From the NCBI GenBank assembly GCA_963575745.1, contig CAUYUJ010017919.1, positions 177,233 to 204,732 of the forward strand: a DNA stretch of 27,500 bases, given 5' to 3'. Numbering within the stretch: the first letter of the stretch is position 1; every line of letters begins with the position of its first letter. Under the pieces are notes generated by a model. The model was given only the letters and a program-made list of their open reading frames with translations, did no database searches and was not told where the DNA came from. The position numbers were made by a program, and so were the translations under genes. This stretch comes from Prorocentrum cordatum. Taxonomy: Eukaryota; Sar; Dinophyceae; Prorocentrales; Prorocentraceae. This document shows positions 15,507-26,415 of the stretch, in pieces.

Positions 15507-15714
15507 ACACAGCGACCACAACGCTGGAGCACCTAGGGATTTCGGCCAATCATGAGGCCCTTGATAACCTCGTAGCAATTTGTCCGAGCCTCTGGGGGCC
15601 TCATGCGAGTGCATCACACTCTCGGAAATTCTACCAACGGGTTTACCCAAGCCTACAAACCCGAGGCCGCGCCATCGTGATGCGCATTCCGCCTCGACTT
15701 TCTTGGGGCGTTTT

Positions 15715-15972
15715 TCAAGCCCTCGCACGAGATGCATGAGCCTCCTGGGCCCTCCTGGGCCTTGGGCGTCTTTGACCGAACCATCCACGTGAAATCCTGC
15801 AAGAACGCACCAGAAGAACTCCGATAACGAGAAAGAGGAGAAAGACGAAAGGCGGAACGACCGATTCCAATTCTACCAGGGACAACCTGTGCCATATGCT
15901 TCCAGATAATGCCTCAAATTGCTTATCACGGCGAATTGCGTTATACTCATTCTTGCACTCACTTGCGAACAT
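15715..15972 (-). CDS. Possible single-pass membrane exon between the duplicates
   Basis: An 85-codon frame starting at ATG 15972; residues 1-35 are polar, 38-55 strongly hydrophobic (VVPPFVFLLFLVIGVLLV), then RSC and a basic stretch that looks like run-on into non-coding DNA. No family recognised. A plus-strand frame at 15503-15739 overlaps and is also protein-like, so strand is uncertain. Confidence 0.3.
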   Translation of the reverse strand: MFASECKNEYNAIRRDKQFEALSGSIWHRLSLVELESVVPPFVFLLFLVIGVLLVRSCRISRGWFGQRRPRPRRAQEAHASRARA

Positions 15973-16069
15973 GAAGACGCATGAGGCTCGCTAGCAAGGT
16001 ACCCAGACTTTTCCATTAAAGCGACGTTACAAATGCGTTCGTTACAGCGCTCTCACAATTAACACGCAA

Positions 16070-16420
16070 GGAGCGGCAACAACGACTCACACCAAGACGA
16101 ACGTCCATAACGAGTCACACCACGAGGCGCCCGAACGACTCACACACAAGGAAAACCCCGCACAACTCCCACCAGGGCGAGAAGGCTCGAACCACTCACA
16201 CCACGATGAGCCCCAACGACTCACATGCAAGGAGGAGCCCGAACGACTCACACAAGGACGTGGAGGCCGAAGGACTCACACCACAAGGAGCCCGAACGAG
16301 TCCCACACAAAGATAAGCCCGAACGACGCAAACCAGGAGAGGAGACCAGAACGACTCACATCAGGACGCGGCGCCCGACCTGGTCACACCCGGAGGAGCC
16401 CAAACGACCCCCACACAACA
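16070..16420. repeat. GAACGACTCACAC minisatellite, copy B
   Basis: About 12 diverged units of the array also seen at 13205-13490, marking the left side of the second copy of the duplicated region. 16420-16690 between array and duplication has no recognisable feature. Confidence 0.9.
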
Positions 16421-17213
16421 CGAATCGCCAACGGACTTTAATGTCAATTATCAGCCGTTCAACACTTAGACACCCTGTGAGAACCCTGGCAATATTTGAA
16501 TCTGGAACAACCACAACCGTGTATAATATTATACCCTGAATATCGAAGAAGCGTCACCACGGTGGCAACCTAGACCGCAAGCCCCTGGATACCCTGAGAC
16601 AAATACACCACAAGCCACTACATAGACTTGGCGGGATAGGCCGACACTCATGCTGATACCCTCGAGCTCTGGAATGCCTGCATGCCGCCTCAGCACATTC
16701 TACTCTTGCAAGAGTTCCGAGCCTTCTACCTGCTGTACTTTTTCTTCGTTTTTTTTCCATAAGACAAGACGGTACAATTCAGCCATCACGTTGCGCAACG
16801 CTCGACGCATCAACTGCACACAAGCGCGGCGCACGAAACTTGGAACTTCGACTCTCAGACCTCGACATGGGCCGGATCGACGTCCAAAGGAAAAGTGGCG
16901 GGCCCCCTCACACCCTTTAGAAGGGGAGGGGAAGAACGTCCCACTTCTGTATATTTCTTTATGGGCTTCCTTACGGTGTGTCCATACGTATTTGATGTGT
17001 GAATGCGTCTGTTTTGAATGTATGCGTGTATATATACATATATGCGAAGAATGAATGCCCTCCTGTCGCAATGAGGACGGATCTCGCAAACAAAATCTCG
17101 AGAGTGGCGCGTCTCTGAGACATCTCGCGATGACCGCCGTGCCTGCATGCCACCGACCGCTAGCCGCAACGACGTCCTGCTGAACGAAAGCGGGGCGAAT
17201 GGAGAAGGATATG

Positions 17214-17615
17214 TCATGCATCATAAGCAAAAATGGCAAACTCGTCGCCGTGATGGACTACGTGCAGTACTTCCGCAACACAGGCTCCTCGTGCCAAAGC
17301 ACAGTAGGCGCGCGCGTTCGGCTCGCAAGCCAAATCACCATTGACGTCGTGGTCGTCGTCAACGTCGTTCTCTCGACATCGACGTCGTCCTGTCGTCCTC
17401 GTTGACGTCGTCGTGATGGGCTGAGCTACGCTCACTACCCTCGTGGCGTAGGCCTGCCCATCACGTGCCAGGCCATGCGAACCTAAGTACATCGCGCCGG
17501 CTGCACTGTCGAAGCTGAAATTGATGCGAGAATGCCGACAACCGACATTCTCCGTGACGATCCAAGTAGCTCCCGTAGCGAGGAAGAATACAAAAACGCA
17601 CGGATGCTTCTTCAT
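17214..17615 (-). pseudogene. Possible secreted/membrane protein fragment (right duplicate)
   Basis: Starts MKKHPCVFVFFLATGATW, a plausible signal peptide or membrane segment, and continues about 66 residues before entering the GTC-derived Thr/Asp tract. The ATG (17615-17613) aligns with an ATG in the left duplicate (15415-15413), where the frame closes after 17 codons (MGRFTMAISVACPSCAA). The conserved ATG position about 75 nt downstream of the spliced-leader-like motif suggests an original start codon. After the tract, the frame homologous to the left copy's membrane region is a different one, so this copy is broken or spliced. Confidence 0.3.
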
Positions 17616-17692
17616 GCCAGCCGCAAAGATGATGCTAGTAGGCGGAGACGATTACTGAAGGCGGAGCGCAGCTCACGGCCACCCTGAAATAG

Positions 17693-17711
17693 TGAAGCAA
17701 AAATGGCAACG
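17693..17711 (-). other. Spliced-leader-like motif, right duplicate
   Basis: The homologous site reads CGTTGCCATTTTTGCTTCA on the minus strand. Combining the two copies, the inferred ancestor matches the DinoSL 3' part at all but one position. The ATG at 17615 lies about 80 nt downstream. Confidence 0.35.
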
Positions 17712-17869
17712 ACAACGACGCTGGTCGGGAAAGATCGCTGGACTCGACGACGACTCGACGACGACTCGCACTACTTCAGCTCTACCCACACAGAACTATA
17801 CAGAAGCACGCATGCACCAAACGACTGAAGGCATGCTTCGCTGGAGTTCGTGTTCGGAGATAGTACTAC

Positions 17870-18785
<916 letters not shown>

Positions 18786-18789
18786 CTGC

Positions 18790-19195
18790 GCAAACCCCGA
18801 TCGCCTCGCGCGCGAACGGCGCGCCCCAACGCCTCACCTCACGACAAGGATTAACAAGGAGGGGGGAGGAAGGAGGGACAAGGGAGATACACGGAGTTCA
18901 GCGGGCACACGCCTGAAAAACACAACTGTCAACATGCTTCGCGAGACCTGCTGCTGTGAGATGGGCTGGTGGGGATACGCGAAGCGTAAAGAATTCTGTA
19001 TGTGGTAGAGCGCAAAAACAAGCGAACGTTTTGTTATTCTGCGTTTCGCCATTGGGCGGAAGGGGGGGGAGGAAGAGGCAGTGGGGGGAAAGTTCAACCA
19101 ACAACACGGCATTCCAACCACTTCGGTGCTTATCCCAACCAGCCTGGGTGTAGTTCCAAACGACCGAGATATGACAAGATAATTTATTAAAAAAT
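18790..19195. other. Unassigned stretch with a GCGAACGTTTTNTTAT block shared with 23785-23850
   Basis: The block AGCGCAAA to TGGGCGGAAG (19009-19070) recurs at about 80% identity at 23785-23845. No gene recognised. Confidence 0.5.
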
Positions 19196-19199
19196 GTAT

Positions 19200-21440
19200 G
19201 AGAAGCCCGCGAGAAGCTTATGGGAAGCCCTTGAAAGGTTATGGGAAGCCCTTGATGAGTTTATGCTAAGCCCTTGAAACAGCTTATGAGAAGCCCTTGA
19301 AAAGCTCATGAAGGCTCTTGGTGAGCGTATGAGAAACCCTTGAGAAACGTATGACGTGTGTGAGAACCTTGTGAAACAGATCTGATAAGCTTACGAAAAG
19401 CTCTTGGGAAACATTTGAGAAGCCCGTCAGAAGCTTATGAAAAGTGTAGGAGAGGTTTCTACGAGGTTTATGAGAGGCGTATGGGAGGCTTCTGCGAGGC
19501 TCTGATAAGCTTCTACGAATAGTATGAGAAGCTTCCACGAGGATTCGGAAAGGTTTCTACGAGGATGTTGAAAGGCTTCTACCAGGATTACGAAAGGCTC
19601 ATGTGAGGCGTATGAGAAGCTGCTACGGGGATTGTAACGGGCTTATACGAGGATTCTGAAAGGCTTCTACGAGGATTACACGACGCGTCTACGACGCTTA
19701 TACGACGCTTATACGACGCTTATACGACGTTTCTACGACGCTTATAGCTTCTACGACGCTTCTAGAATTATTGTCCCGCGAGAGAGCGCGAGTATGAGGA
19801 AGTCTCGAGCGAGAGCTATGAGGCTTCTACGAGGCTTATACGAAGCTTCTACGAGGCTTCTACGAGGCGTCTGATAGGCTGCTGAGACGTTTCTGAGAGG
19901 CTGCTGAGAGGCTTCCGAGAGGCTGCTGGAAGGCCTCTCGGAACCCCATGGAAGCCCTGAAGAATCCCAAGGGTTGCAGTCGGAGTGCTATGGAGCTCCT
20001 GAGAAGCTTTCGGGAAGCTATTCAGAGTCCTACATGGGGCTTCTGAGAGGCTTCTGCGAGGCTTCCGAAAGGCTCCCGGCAAGCGTTTGCGACGCTTCCG
20101 GAAAGGCTTCCAAGAGGCTTCTGCGAGGCTTCCGAGAGGCGTCCGAGGGCTTCTGCGAGGCTTCCGAGAGGCTTCCGAGAGCCTTCCGAGAGGCTCCTGA
20201 AAGGCTTCCGAAAGGCGTCCGAGAGGCTTACGCGAGGCTTCTGCGAGGCTTCCGAAGGGGCTTCCACGAGGCTGACGCGAGGCTTCTGCGAGGCTTCCGA
20301 AGGGGCTTCTGCGAGGCTTCCGAGAGACGTCCGAGAGGCTTCTGAAAGCCTTCCGAGAGGCTTATGCGAGGTGTACGCGGGGCTTCTGAGGGGCTTCAGA
20401 GAGGCTTCCGAGAGGCTTCTGAGAGGCTTCTGCGAGGCTTCTAGGAAGCTTCCACGAACTTTCTACGAGGCGTCCGATTTGGCTTCTGAGAGACTTCCGC
20501 GAGGCTTCTGAGAGGCGTCCACGAAGCTTCTTAAAAGATTATGAGAGGCTTCTACGAAGCTTATACGAAGCTTATACGAGGCTTCTGACAGGCTGATGAG
20601 ACGTTTCTGAGAGGCTGCTGAGAGGCTTCCGAAAGGCTGCCGAGAGGCCTCTCAGAATCCCGTGGAAACCCTGAAGAATCCCAAGGGTTACAGTCGGAGT
20701 GCTATGGAGCTCCTGAGACGCTTTTGGGAAGCTGGTCAGAATCCTCCGAGGGGCTTCTGAAAGGCTTCTGCGAGGCTTCCGAAAGGCTCCCGGCAAGCGT
20801 TTGCGACGCTTCCGGAAAGGCTTCCAAAAGGCTTATGCGAGGCTTCCGAGAGGCGTCCGAGGGCTTCTGCGAGGCTTCCGAGAGGCTTCCGAGAGCCTTC
20901 CGAAAGGCTTCTGAAAGGCTTCCGAAAGGCGTCCGAGAGGCTTACGCGAGGCTTCTGCGAGGCTTCCGAAGGGGCTTCCACGAGGCTGACGCGAGGCTTC
21001 TGCGAGGCTTCCGAAGGGGCTTCTGCGAGGCTTCCGAGAGACGTCCGAGAGGCTTCTGAAAGCCTTCCGAGAGGCTTATGCGAGGTGTACGCGGGGCTTC
21101 TGAGGGGCTTCAGAGAAGCTTCCGAGAGGCTTCTGAGAGGCTTCTGCGAGGCTTCTAGGAAGCTTCCACGAAACTTCTACGAGGCTTCCGATTTGGCTTC
21201 TGAGAGACTTCCGCGAGGCTTCTGAGAGGCTTCCACGAAGCTTCTTAGAAGATTATGAGAGGCTTCTACGAAGCTTATACGAGGCTTCTACGAGGCTTCC
21301 GAAAGGCTGCTGAGACATGTCTGAGAGGCTGCTGAGAGGCTTCCGAGAGGCTGCTGCGAGGCCTCTCAGCTTTCTATGGAAGTCCTGAAGAATCCCAAGG
21401 GATGCCGTCGGAGTGGTATGGAGCTTCTTAGGGATCATGT
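19200..21440. repeat. GAGGCTTCYGA satellite with exact 714-bp higher-order period
   Basis: The basic unit is about 11 bp (GAGGCTTCTGA/GAGGCTTCCGA), degenerating to the left into AAGCCCTTGA-type units and TACGACGCTT variants. The landmark AGAATCCCAAGGG occurs at 19961, 20675 and 21389, spaced exactly 714 bp each time. Heptad-like REASERLP frames are an artefact of the 11-bp (33-bp) periodicity. Confidence 0.9.
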
Positions 21441-21489
21441 GGAACCCCCTACGATTCCGACGAAATCCCCAGGAATCCGTAAGAATACC

Positions 21490-21735
21490 TACGATACAAT
21501 ACCATATGATACGTCACAGGTGTTACCATATGGGACGTCATGTGACGCGTGATGAGTAGTACCGCCGAGAGAGACATCATGTCCAGTATCATGTGGCACG
21601 TCGTGTCACACGGCACATCATGAGTAACATCAGATGAACATGTTTTGTGTGCCCATCTGCTACGTCATAAGTGGTATTTTACGATGAGTAACAAATCGTA
21701 TCATCTGGTAAGTCAAAAATCACATATGATAGATC
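21490..21735. repeat. Degenerate ATATGATACGTCA / ACATCATG repeats
   Basis: Scattered variants of CATATGATACGTCACAGG, GGACGTCATGTGACG and GGCACATCATGAGTA; AT-richer than its surroundings. Confidence 0.6.
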
Positions 21736-21754
21736 ATACGGTGCACCATACATC

Positions 21755-21915
21755 AAGGCACCACCGCACACTGCGCAGACACCGCACACGCAGCACACAC
21801 CGCACACACCCCACGCACCGCGCACGCAGCACACACAATGCACACACCGCACACACAGCGGACACGGCACACGTCGCACACACCGCACACACCACACAAG
21901 CCGCACACACCGCCA
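21755..21915. repeat. CACACCG minisatellite
   Basis: Repeats of ACACCGCACACGCAGCAC type, mostly 8-15 bp periodic. Confidence 0.9.
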
Positions 21916-22039
21916 TCCATATCCACGAGGTCCACATCACCACAAGGCGTCTCGGGTAAAACTCCAACTGGGGCAGACATGTTGCGTACTCGAACAAATG
22001 TTCGCCCATGAGCCGACCACTTGGTTTTGGTGAATATAT

Positions 22040-22178
22040 GAACATTGCTTCACAATTCAAACCATATTGTGGAGTTATTCTGCAATACAAACAGATGGTT
22101 GGAATTACCTCCAATGTGTCGTTCTCGCTGGTTGGAATTACCCCAGTTGGTTGGGATTACACCCAACCGGTTCAGATT
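22040..22178. repeat. GGTTGGAATTACC short repeats
   Basis: GGTTGGAATTACCTCC, GGTTGGAATTACCCCA and GGTTGGGATTACACCC in succession, followed by CAACCGGTTCAGATTACC. Confidence 0.75.
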
Positions 22179-22189
22179 ACCACCGCATG

Positions 22190-22375
22190 CGGGTGGAGGG
22201 GGGGGGTCTGGCTCGGGACCCCTGCTTGATGCGACTGTTTGCAACAGCGCGTCCCATGGGGGACTCCACCTGCTCGAAACAGGCGCCAACAACAGTGAAG
22301 ATCTACTCCATGGGGGGGGGGACGGGGGCGTGCGAAGGCCCGCGCCGATCGGCAAAACAATGAATAAGAAAACAA
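22190..22375. repeat. Duplicated block of about 190 bp, copy 1
   Basis: GGGGGGGTCTGGCTCGGGAC through CGATCGGCAAAACAATGAAT, about 85-90% identical to 23850-24025. A minus-strand frame stays open in both copies, but the preserved G-runs and lack of a start argue for a non-coding repeat. Confidence 0.8.
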
Positions 22376-22439
22376 TCAAATATGGGCTACCAAAATACCA
22401 AAACAACATGTAGACATCGCTGTTGCTTCCGACAACTCG

Positions 22440-22620
22440 TCATCCTCCCGGTTGCCACTGCGCATCCTCGTGCTCCTCCTCCTCCTCTGCCTCTGCCTCT
22501 CCAGGCGACCCCAGTGACCTCGAGACATCCCCTCTGAACCGCAGCGCGCAGCGCTGGACCCAGACCAGCCCGTCACACCTATCCGCATCCGCGTCGACTA
22601 CAGCCATCGTGCTACCAGTA
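22440..22620. other. Short CTC-rich patch, otherwise unassigned
   Basis: CTCCTCCTCCTCCTCTGCCTCTGCC near 22470-22500; no gene seen. Confidence 0.5.
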
Positions 22621-22621
22621 G

Positions 22622-22712
22622 GTCGGGCATGTCCTCCTACAGGCGGATTTTAGAAGAAAACTCGAAAATAGCCAAAAAGTGCTTGAAAATTATCCAAAAT
22701 AGTCGACAAATC
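22622..22712. mobile_element. MITE-like element, copy 3 (left part only)
   Basis: Starts GTCGGGCATGTCCTCCTACA followed by GGCGGATTTT, then an AT-rich interior ending with AATAGTCGACAAATC, matching the other two copies. The right terminal repeat is missing; sequence beyond about 22712 is unrelated. Confidence 0.6.
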
Positions 22713-22779
22713 GTCCCCCGGCGATTCTTTTACCATTCTCGCGCAGTGCCAGGCGTGAGACTACGGCCGTCGTGCTACC

Positions 22780-23720
22780 ACGGAGAGCGCCGCACAGGGA
22801 ACGAGTGGCCCTTTTATATGGCCACGGCGAGCCGCGGCGACGAAGAGGCTCCCCGACCTGGGGGGGGCCCATGGGGGGGGCGGCGCGAGGGGGCGGGCCT
22901 CCTCGGGAGGCCGGGAAGTCCCCGGGCCTCCCGAGAAGTCTTCTGGGCCTGCCCCAGAGGGCACAGGAAGGACCTCTCGGAGGGCGCGGGCCGGCCTCTG
23001 AGAAGACCCACCACCCCTCTGAGGGTGCCTCCTCCTCCTCGGGTACCCCCGCTCGCTCGCCGCCGATTGGCCGCGCGGGAAAACCCACGCGTCCGAGCAA
23101 CGCCCAGAGACACGACCCTCGATCCTCCCGAAGGCTCTGCCGCCGAGCCGGGGACCCCCGCACGCGCGGGGGGATGGCGCGCGCCTGCGAGCCCGAGCGG
23201 CGCGCCAAGCGCGGCGGGCGGCAGGGGCGCGGGCGCCGTGAAGCCGCACAGGGGCTGGACGGGCTGGACGGCGCCGATTCCTTCCGGGGGAGCCCACGGC
23301 TTCTGCACCGGGGCTCTCCATCAGCGCGGGGGGGGGATCGCGTGGGGGGGGGCAGGAAACCGCTGTCCTTCGGGGGGCGCGGGGGGGTTGGGGAGCGAGA
23401 GGGAGGGCACGTCGGGGGGCGGGCACGTCGGGGGCACGTCGGGGGGCGGGCAAGGGGGCGTCGGACAGGTTGGCACGCGGGGGGTGCTTGCTGAAGGATC
23501 TGGAGTACACTTTTTGTGGATGGATCTCTCAAGCTCTCCGCCGCCTCTGGCGGTGTGCGCTGCGAGCATGAGCGCGGCAGAGCCCCAGGAAGGCGCGGCA
23601 CTGAGAAAGTGTAGCTCCGCACACCTGACACACGTCTTAACGAGCAAGAGCACGGCAAAGCCCCTGGCACGGCAAAGCCCCTGGAGAGCGAGGCATTGAC
23701 AGTGCAGCTCAACATTGATA
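22780..23720. other. Very GC-rich region with G-runs, no supported gene
   Basis: Long frames on both strands (Pro/Arg/Gly-rich) reflect composition. 23330-23480 has GGGCACGTCGGGGGGCGGGC-type repeats with many G-runs of four or more. The segment near 22900-23000 resembles AGGCCTCCCGAGAAG low-complexity sequence in intron 2 and near 450-560. Confidence 0.5.
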
Positions 23721-23784
23721 CGGTGGTGGCCGGGGAGCCCTCGCGACATGTCCACGAGCGTTAGTTCACCCCGGCGGGTGTGCA

Positions 23785-24030
23785 CAGCGCAAATCGTACT
23801 AGCGAACGTTTTCTTATGCGGCGTTTCGACACTGGGCGGAAGTGGGGAGGGGGGAGGGGTCTGGCTCTGGACCTCTGCTCGATGCGACTGTTTGCAGCAG
23901 TGCGTCTTTATGGGGGAGCCTCCACCTGCTCGAAACAGGCGCCAACAACAGCCAAGATCTACTCCATGGGGGGGGGACAGGGGGGGTGCGAGGGCCTGCG
24001 CCGATCGGCAAAACAGTGAATAAGAAAACG
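23785..24030. repeat. Composite repeat: 18.8-kb-type block joined to the 190-bp block, copy 2
   Basis: 23785-23845 matches 19009-19070; 23850-24025 matches 22190-22375. The two blocks are adjacent here but separate elsewhere in the window, indicating a composite or mobile arrangement. Confidence 0.75.
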
Positions 24031-24400
24031 ACCACCTACTCTTCTTCCACCGCGGCCTTGTGTAGCAGTTTGATGGGGTCACTCTGTGCCCTGATCGTCG
24101 CACTTGTCCAGCATCGGCAGTGCTATCACAGGCACGCCTTACGGGGAGCTATGGCTCGGTGGTGTCCACAGCTTCTACACTTTTAGATTGTTGTCATCAT
24201 CATAGCTTCTGTGTCGTCACCACTGGTCATCACCATCGCTCCAAAGCTGCACATCCACCGTGCTGGTCGAGGCCGATCCACCGGCGGAGCCAACCTATCT
24301 TCCTCTCGTCGTGTCCGTTGGCACCCAGCTCTTGCGTAGCAGCATGTTGTCTGTACCCCCGCATTGTGGAAAAAGCTCCCGCGCGCGCGAAGCGAGGGGG
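24031..24400. other. Unassigned unique-looking stretch
   Basis: Moderate GC with a small (ATC)n-like patch near 24190-24240; no frame with recognisable content. Confidence 0.4.
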
Positions 24401-24605
24401 ATGCGGGAGGAGGAAGCGAGGAGGAAGGAGGAGTGAGGAGGAGGACGAGAGATGGAGGACGGAGGAGCAAGGAGGGAGAAGGGGAGAGGAAGGAGGAGGG
24501 AGGAGGGAGGAGGGAGGAGGGAGGAGGAAGGGGAAAGGAGGAAGGAGGAAGGAGGGAGGAGGGGGGAGAAGGAACGAGGGGGAGGGAGGAGAAAGGAGGT
24601 AGCAG
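24400..24605. repeat. GGA/GGAGGA purine tract
   Basis: GAGGAGGGAGGAGG-type repeats. Confidence 0.9.
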
Positions 24606-24614
24606 GTTCGGGGA

Positions 24615-24664
24615 CTTCGACGACGACGACGCCGACGACGACAAAGAGAACGACGACGGAGACC

Positions 24665-24696
<32 letters not shown>

Positions 24697-24715
24697 AACG
24701 ACGACGACGACGAGT
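24615..24715. repeat. (GAC)n microsatellite
   Basis: Imperfect GACGACGAC with AAC and GCC interruptions. Confidence 0.9.
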
Positions 24716-24815
24716 GCTCCGCGCGGCGGCGTCCTGGCAGATTGCCCACCAGGCCCGCGGGCAACAGCTCTGGGAAGGGCACCGGCCTGGCGAACACCTG
24801 GCCCCCGGTGGAGCC

Positions 24816-24955
24816 GGGGAGGGGCGAGGGAGCGGCGAGGCAGGAGAGGGCTAGGAGCGATCGAGGAGGAGCGACAATTAGAGGAGGGGAGGGGCGAGGG
24901 AGAGGCGAGGCAGGAGAGGGCTAGGAGCGATGGAGGAGGAGCGATAATTAGAGGA
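24816..24955. repeat. Two 70-bp tandem units
   Basis: GGGGAGGGGCGAGGGAGNGG through CAATTAGAGGA, two copies with only a few differences. Confidence 0.9.
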
Positions 24956-24969
24956 GGGGCGGCAGACGG

Positions 24970-25440
24970 ATCGCAAAGTGACTCCGGCCCGCAGCCCCGA
25001 GGTCCCGAAGAAACGGAGCCCGGGACCCATGCTCCATTCTGGCCCAACCCGGAATCGAGAGCCCGAGCCCCGAACCCCCAAAGAGCCGAAGCCGGAATAT
25101 CCGTTCTGGCCCAAGCCGGGAGTCCCCGGAGCCCAGGACCGGAATTCCAAGAGAGCCGCAAGGTCTCGACGAGGTTTGCGTGACACCCCACTCCGCTGGA
25201 CCTCCCAGGAGCCCACGTGATCGCCGACAATTGCGCAGTTCGCAGCCGCCCCGGGAAGCCGCGAGATCTCTACGGGGTGTGCAGTTCACCCCAGCCCGCG
25301 AAAGTGGCGACCATTGCGCCTTTCGCAGCGCTCCAAGGAGCCGCGAGATCTCGACGGGTGGCGCGTGACAACCCACTCCGCTGGACCTCACCTCCCAGGA
25401 GCCCACGAAGGTGACGACGGTGGCGAAAAGATCCCCTGCG
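24970..25440. repeat. Repeats containing CCGCGAGATCTCGACGG and CCCACTCCGCTGGACCTCC
   Basis: Three diverged copies of the AGCCGCGAGATCTCGACGGG to GTGACACCCC box, and two of the CACTCCGCTGGACCT box (25190 and 25375). No gene seen. Confidence 0.65.
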
Positions 25441-25466
25441 CCCGTTTTGCCAATCGTCATCCTCTG

Positions 25467-25508
25467 GACGCCCCGACTTTGCGAACTCCCGCGCGGATCG
25501 GCAGTCCT

Positions 25509-25554
<46 letters not shown>

Positions 25555-26300
25555 CACACACACACACACTCGGGGTTCTCAGCTCTGGGGCAGGCCTGCG
25601 CGGGCCCGTGGACGCGCGGCGCGGCAACGGCGCGGGGCGAAGAGGAACCGCTCCGCTCGACGCGCCGCGCGGCAACGCCCGGGAAGCGAAGCAGGACTGC
25701 TGCTGCTCCACTCGGCTCGTCACGCGGCGGCGCCACGGCACGGAGAGGAGACGACATCCCTCTCCGGCTCGCCGCGTGGCACCGCCTGGGGAGGCGAAGA
25801 CAGAGCACTCCGCTCGTTTCGCCACATGGCAACGCCCTGGGGACGACCACAGAATCCACTCTACTCCGTGGCAACGCCGCGGGGAGGAAGGAAAGTGGCA
25901 CTCCACTCCACTCGCCGCTCGGCAACGCCGCGGGGGCTGGGCGAAAAAAATGCTCCACTCGACGCCCTGACTTTGGAATCTTCGCGCGGATCGGCCGCAC
26001 TGACACTCTCAGAGTTCTCAATTCTGGGGCAGGCATGCGCGGGCCGATGGGCACGCGGAGCGGCAACGCCACGGGGCGAAAAGAAACTGCTTCATTCGAC
26101 ACGTCGCTCAGCAACGCACGGAAGGCGAAACAGAACTACTACTCTACTCTACTCGTCACGTGGCAAATCTGAGGGCGGACGAGATACGAATCCTCTCCTA
26201 CTCGCCACGTGGAATCACGTGGGAGCGAAACATAGCGCTCCACTCTACTCGCCACGTGGTAACGCCTTGAAGACGAAAACAAAATCCACTCTACTCTGGG
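25467..26300. repeat. Higher-order repeat of GGCAACGCCGCGGGG units containing (CA)n
   Basis: Basic units of about 50-60 bp (ACTCCACTCGCCGCGTGGCA to ACGCC). A larger block starting GACGCCC recurs at 25467 and 25961 (494 bp), but its internal landmark GTTCTCA to TCTGGGGCAGGC recurs at 439 bp (25575 and 26014). The difference is a (CA)n expansion at 25509-25569 in the first copy only. Confidence 0.85.
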
Positions 26301-26317
26301 CGTGGCAACGCCGCGGC

Positions 26318-26382
26318 TCCTCCTCCTCCTCCTCCTCCTCCTCCTCCTCCTCCTCCTCCTCCTCCTCCTCCTCCTCCTCCTT
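26318..26382. repeat. (CTC)n microsatellite
   Basis: Pure CTC, about 21 units. Confidence 0.95.
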
Positions 26383-26415
26383 CTACGTTAGACTAGCCTT
26401 AGCGTGATGCTGTGG

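Larger units (their letters stand above)
13600..15530. repeat. Segmental duplication, left copy
   Basis: Collinear with 16690-17790: a GTNCANTTCAGCCANCAC to AACGCTCGACGC box (about 13660 against 16770), a TGTATGCGTGTATGTAT-like box, a CATCNCGCGATGACNNCCGTGCCTGC box, a (GTC)n tract, then an AGGCGGAGNNNAGCTCAC box with an ATG context at the far end. Divergence is high (roughly 55-70% by eye), so the event is old. This copy contains about 900 bp absent from the other, including the CxxC-rich frame. Confidence 0.65.
16690..17790. repeat. Segmental duplication, right copy
   Basis: Homologous in order to 13600-14440 and 15413-15530. It lacks the CxxC-rich segment found at 14590-15034. Its minus-strand membrane-like frame is broken compared with the left copy. 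Confidence 0.6.

Noticed and set aside
13205-16420. CRISPR-like arrays (GAACGACTCACAC units)
   Set aside because: Units drift in length and sequence, there are no unique spacers of constant size, and the setting is eukaryotic: a minisatellite.
19974-21059. REASERLP-type heptad-like proteins in the satellite
   Set aside because: An 11-bp repeat automatically yields an 11-residue protein period; frames are interrupted and repeat with the 714-bp unit.
22690-23715. Frames of 240-356 codons on both strands
   Set aside because: Overlapping open frames on both strands in very GC-rich DNA, no motif and no start context.
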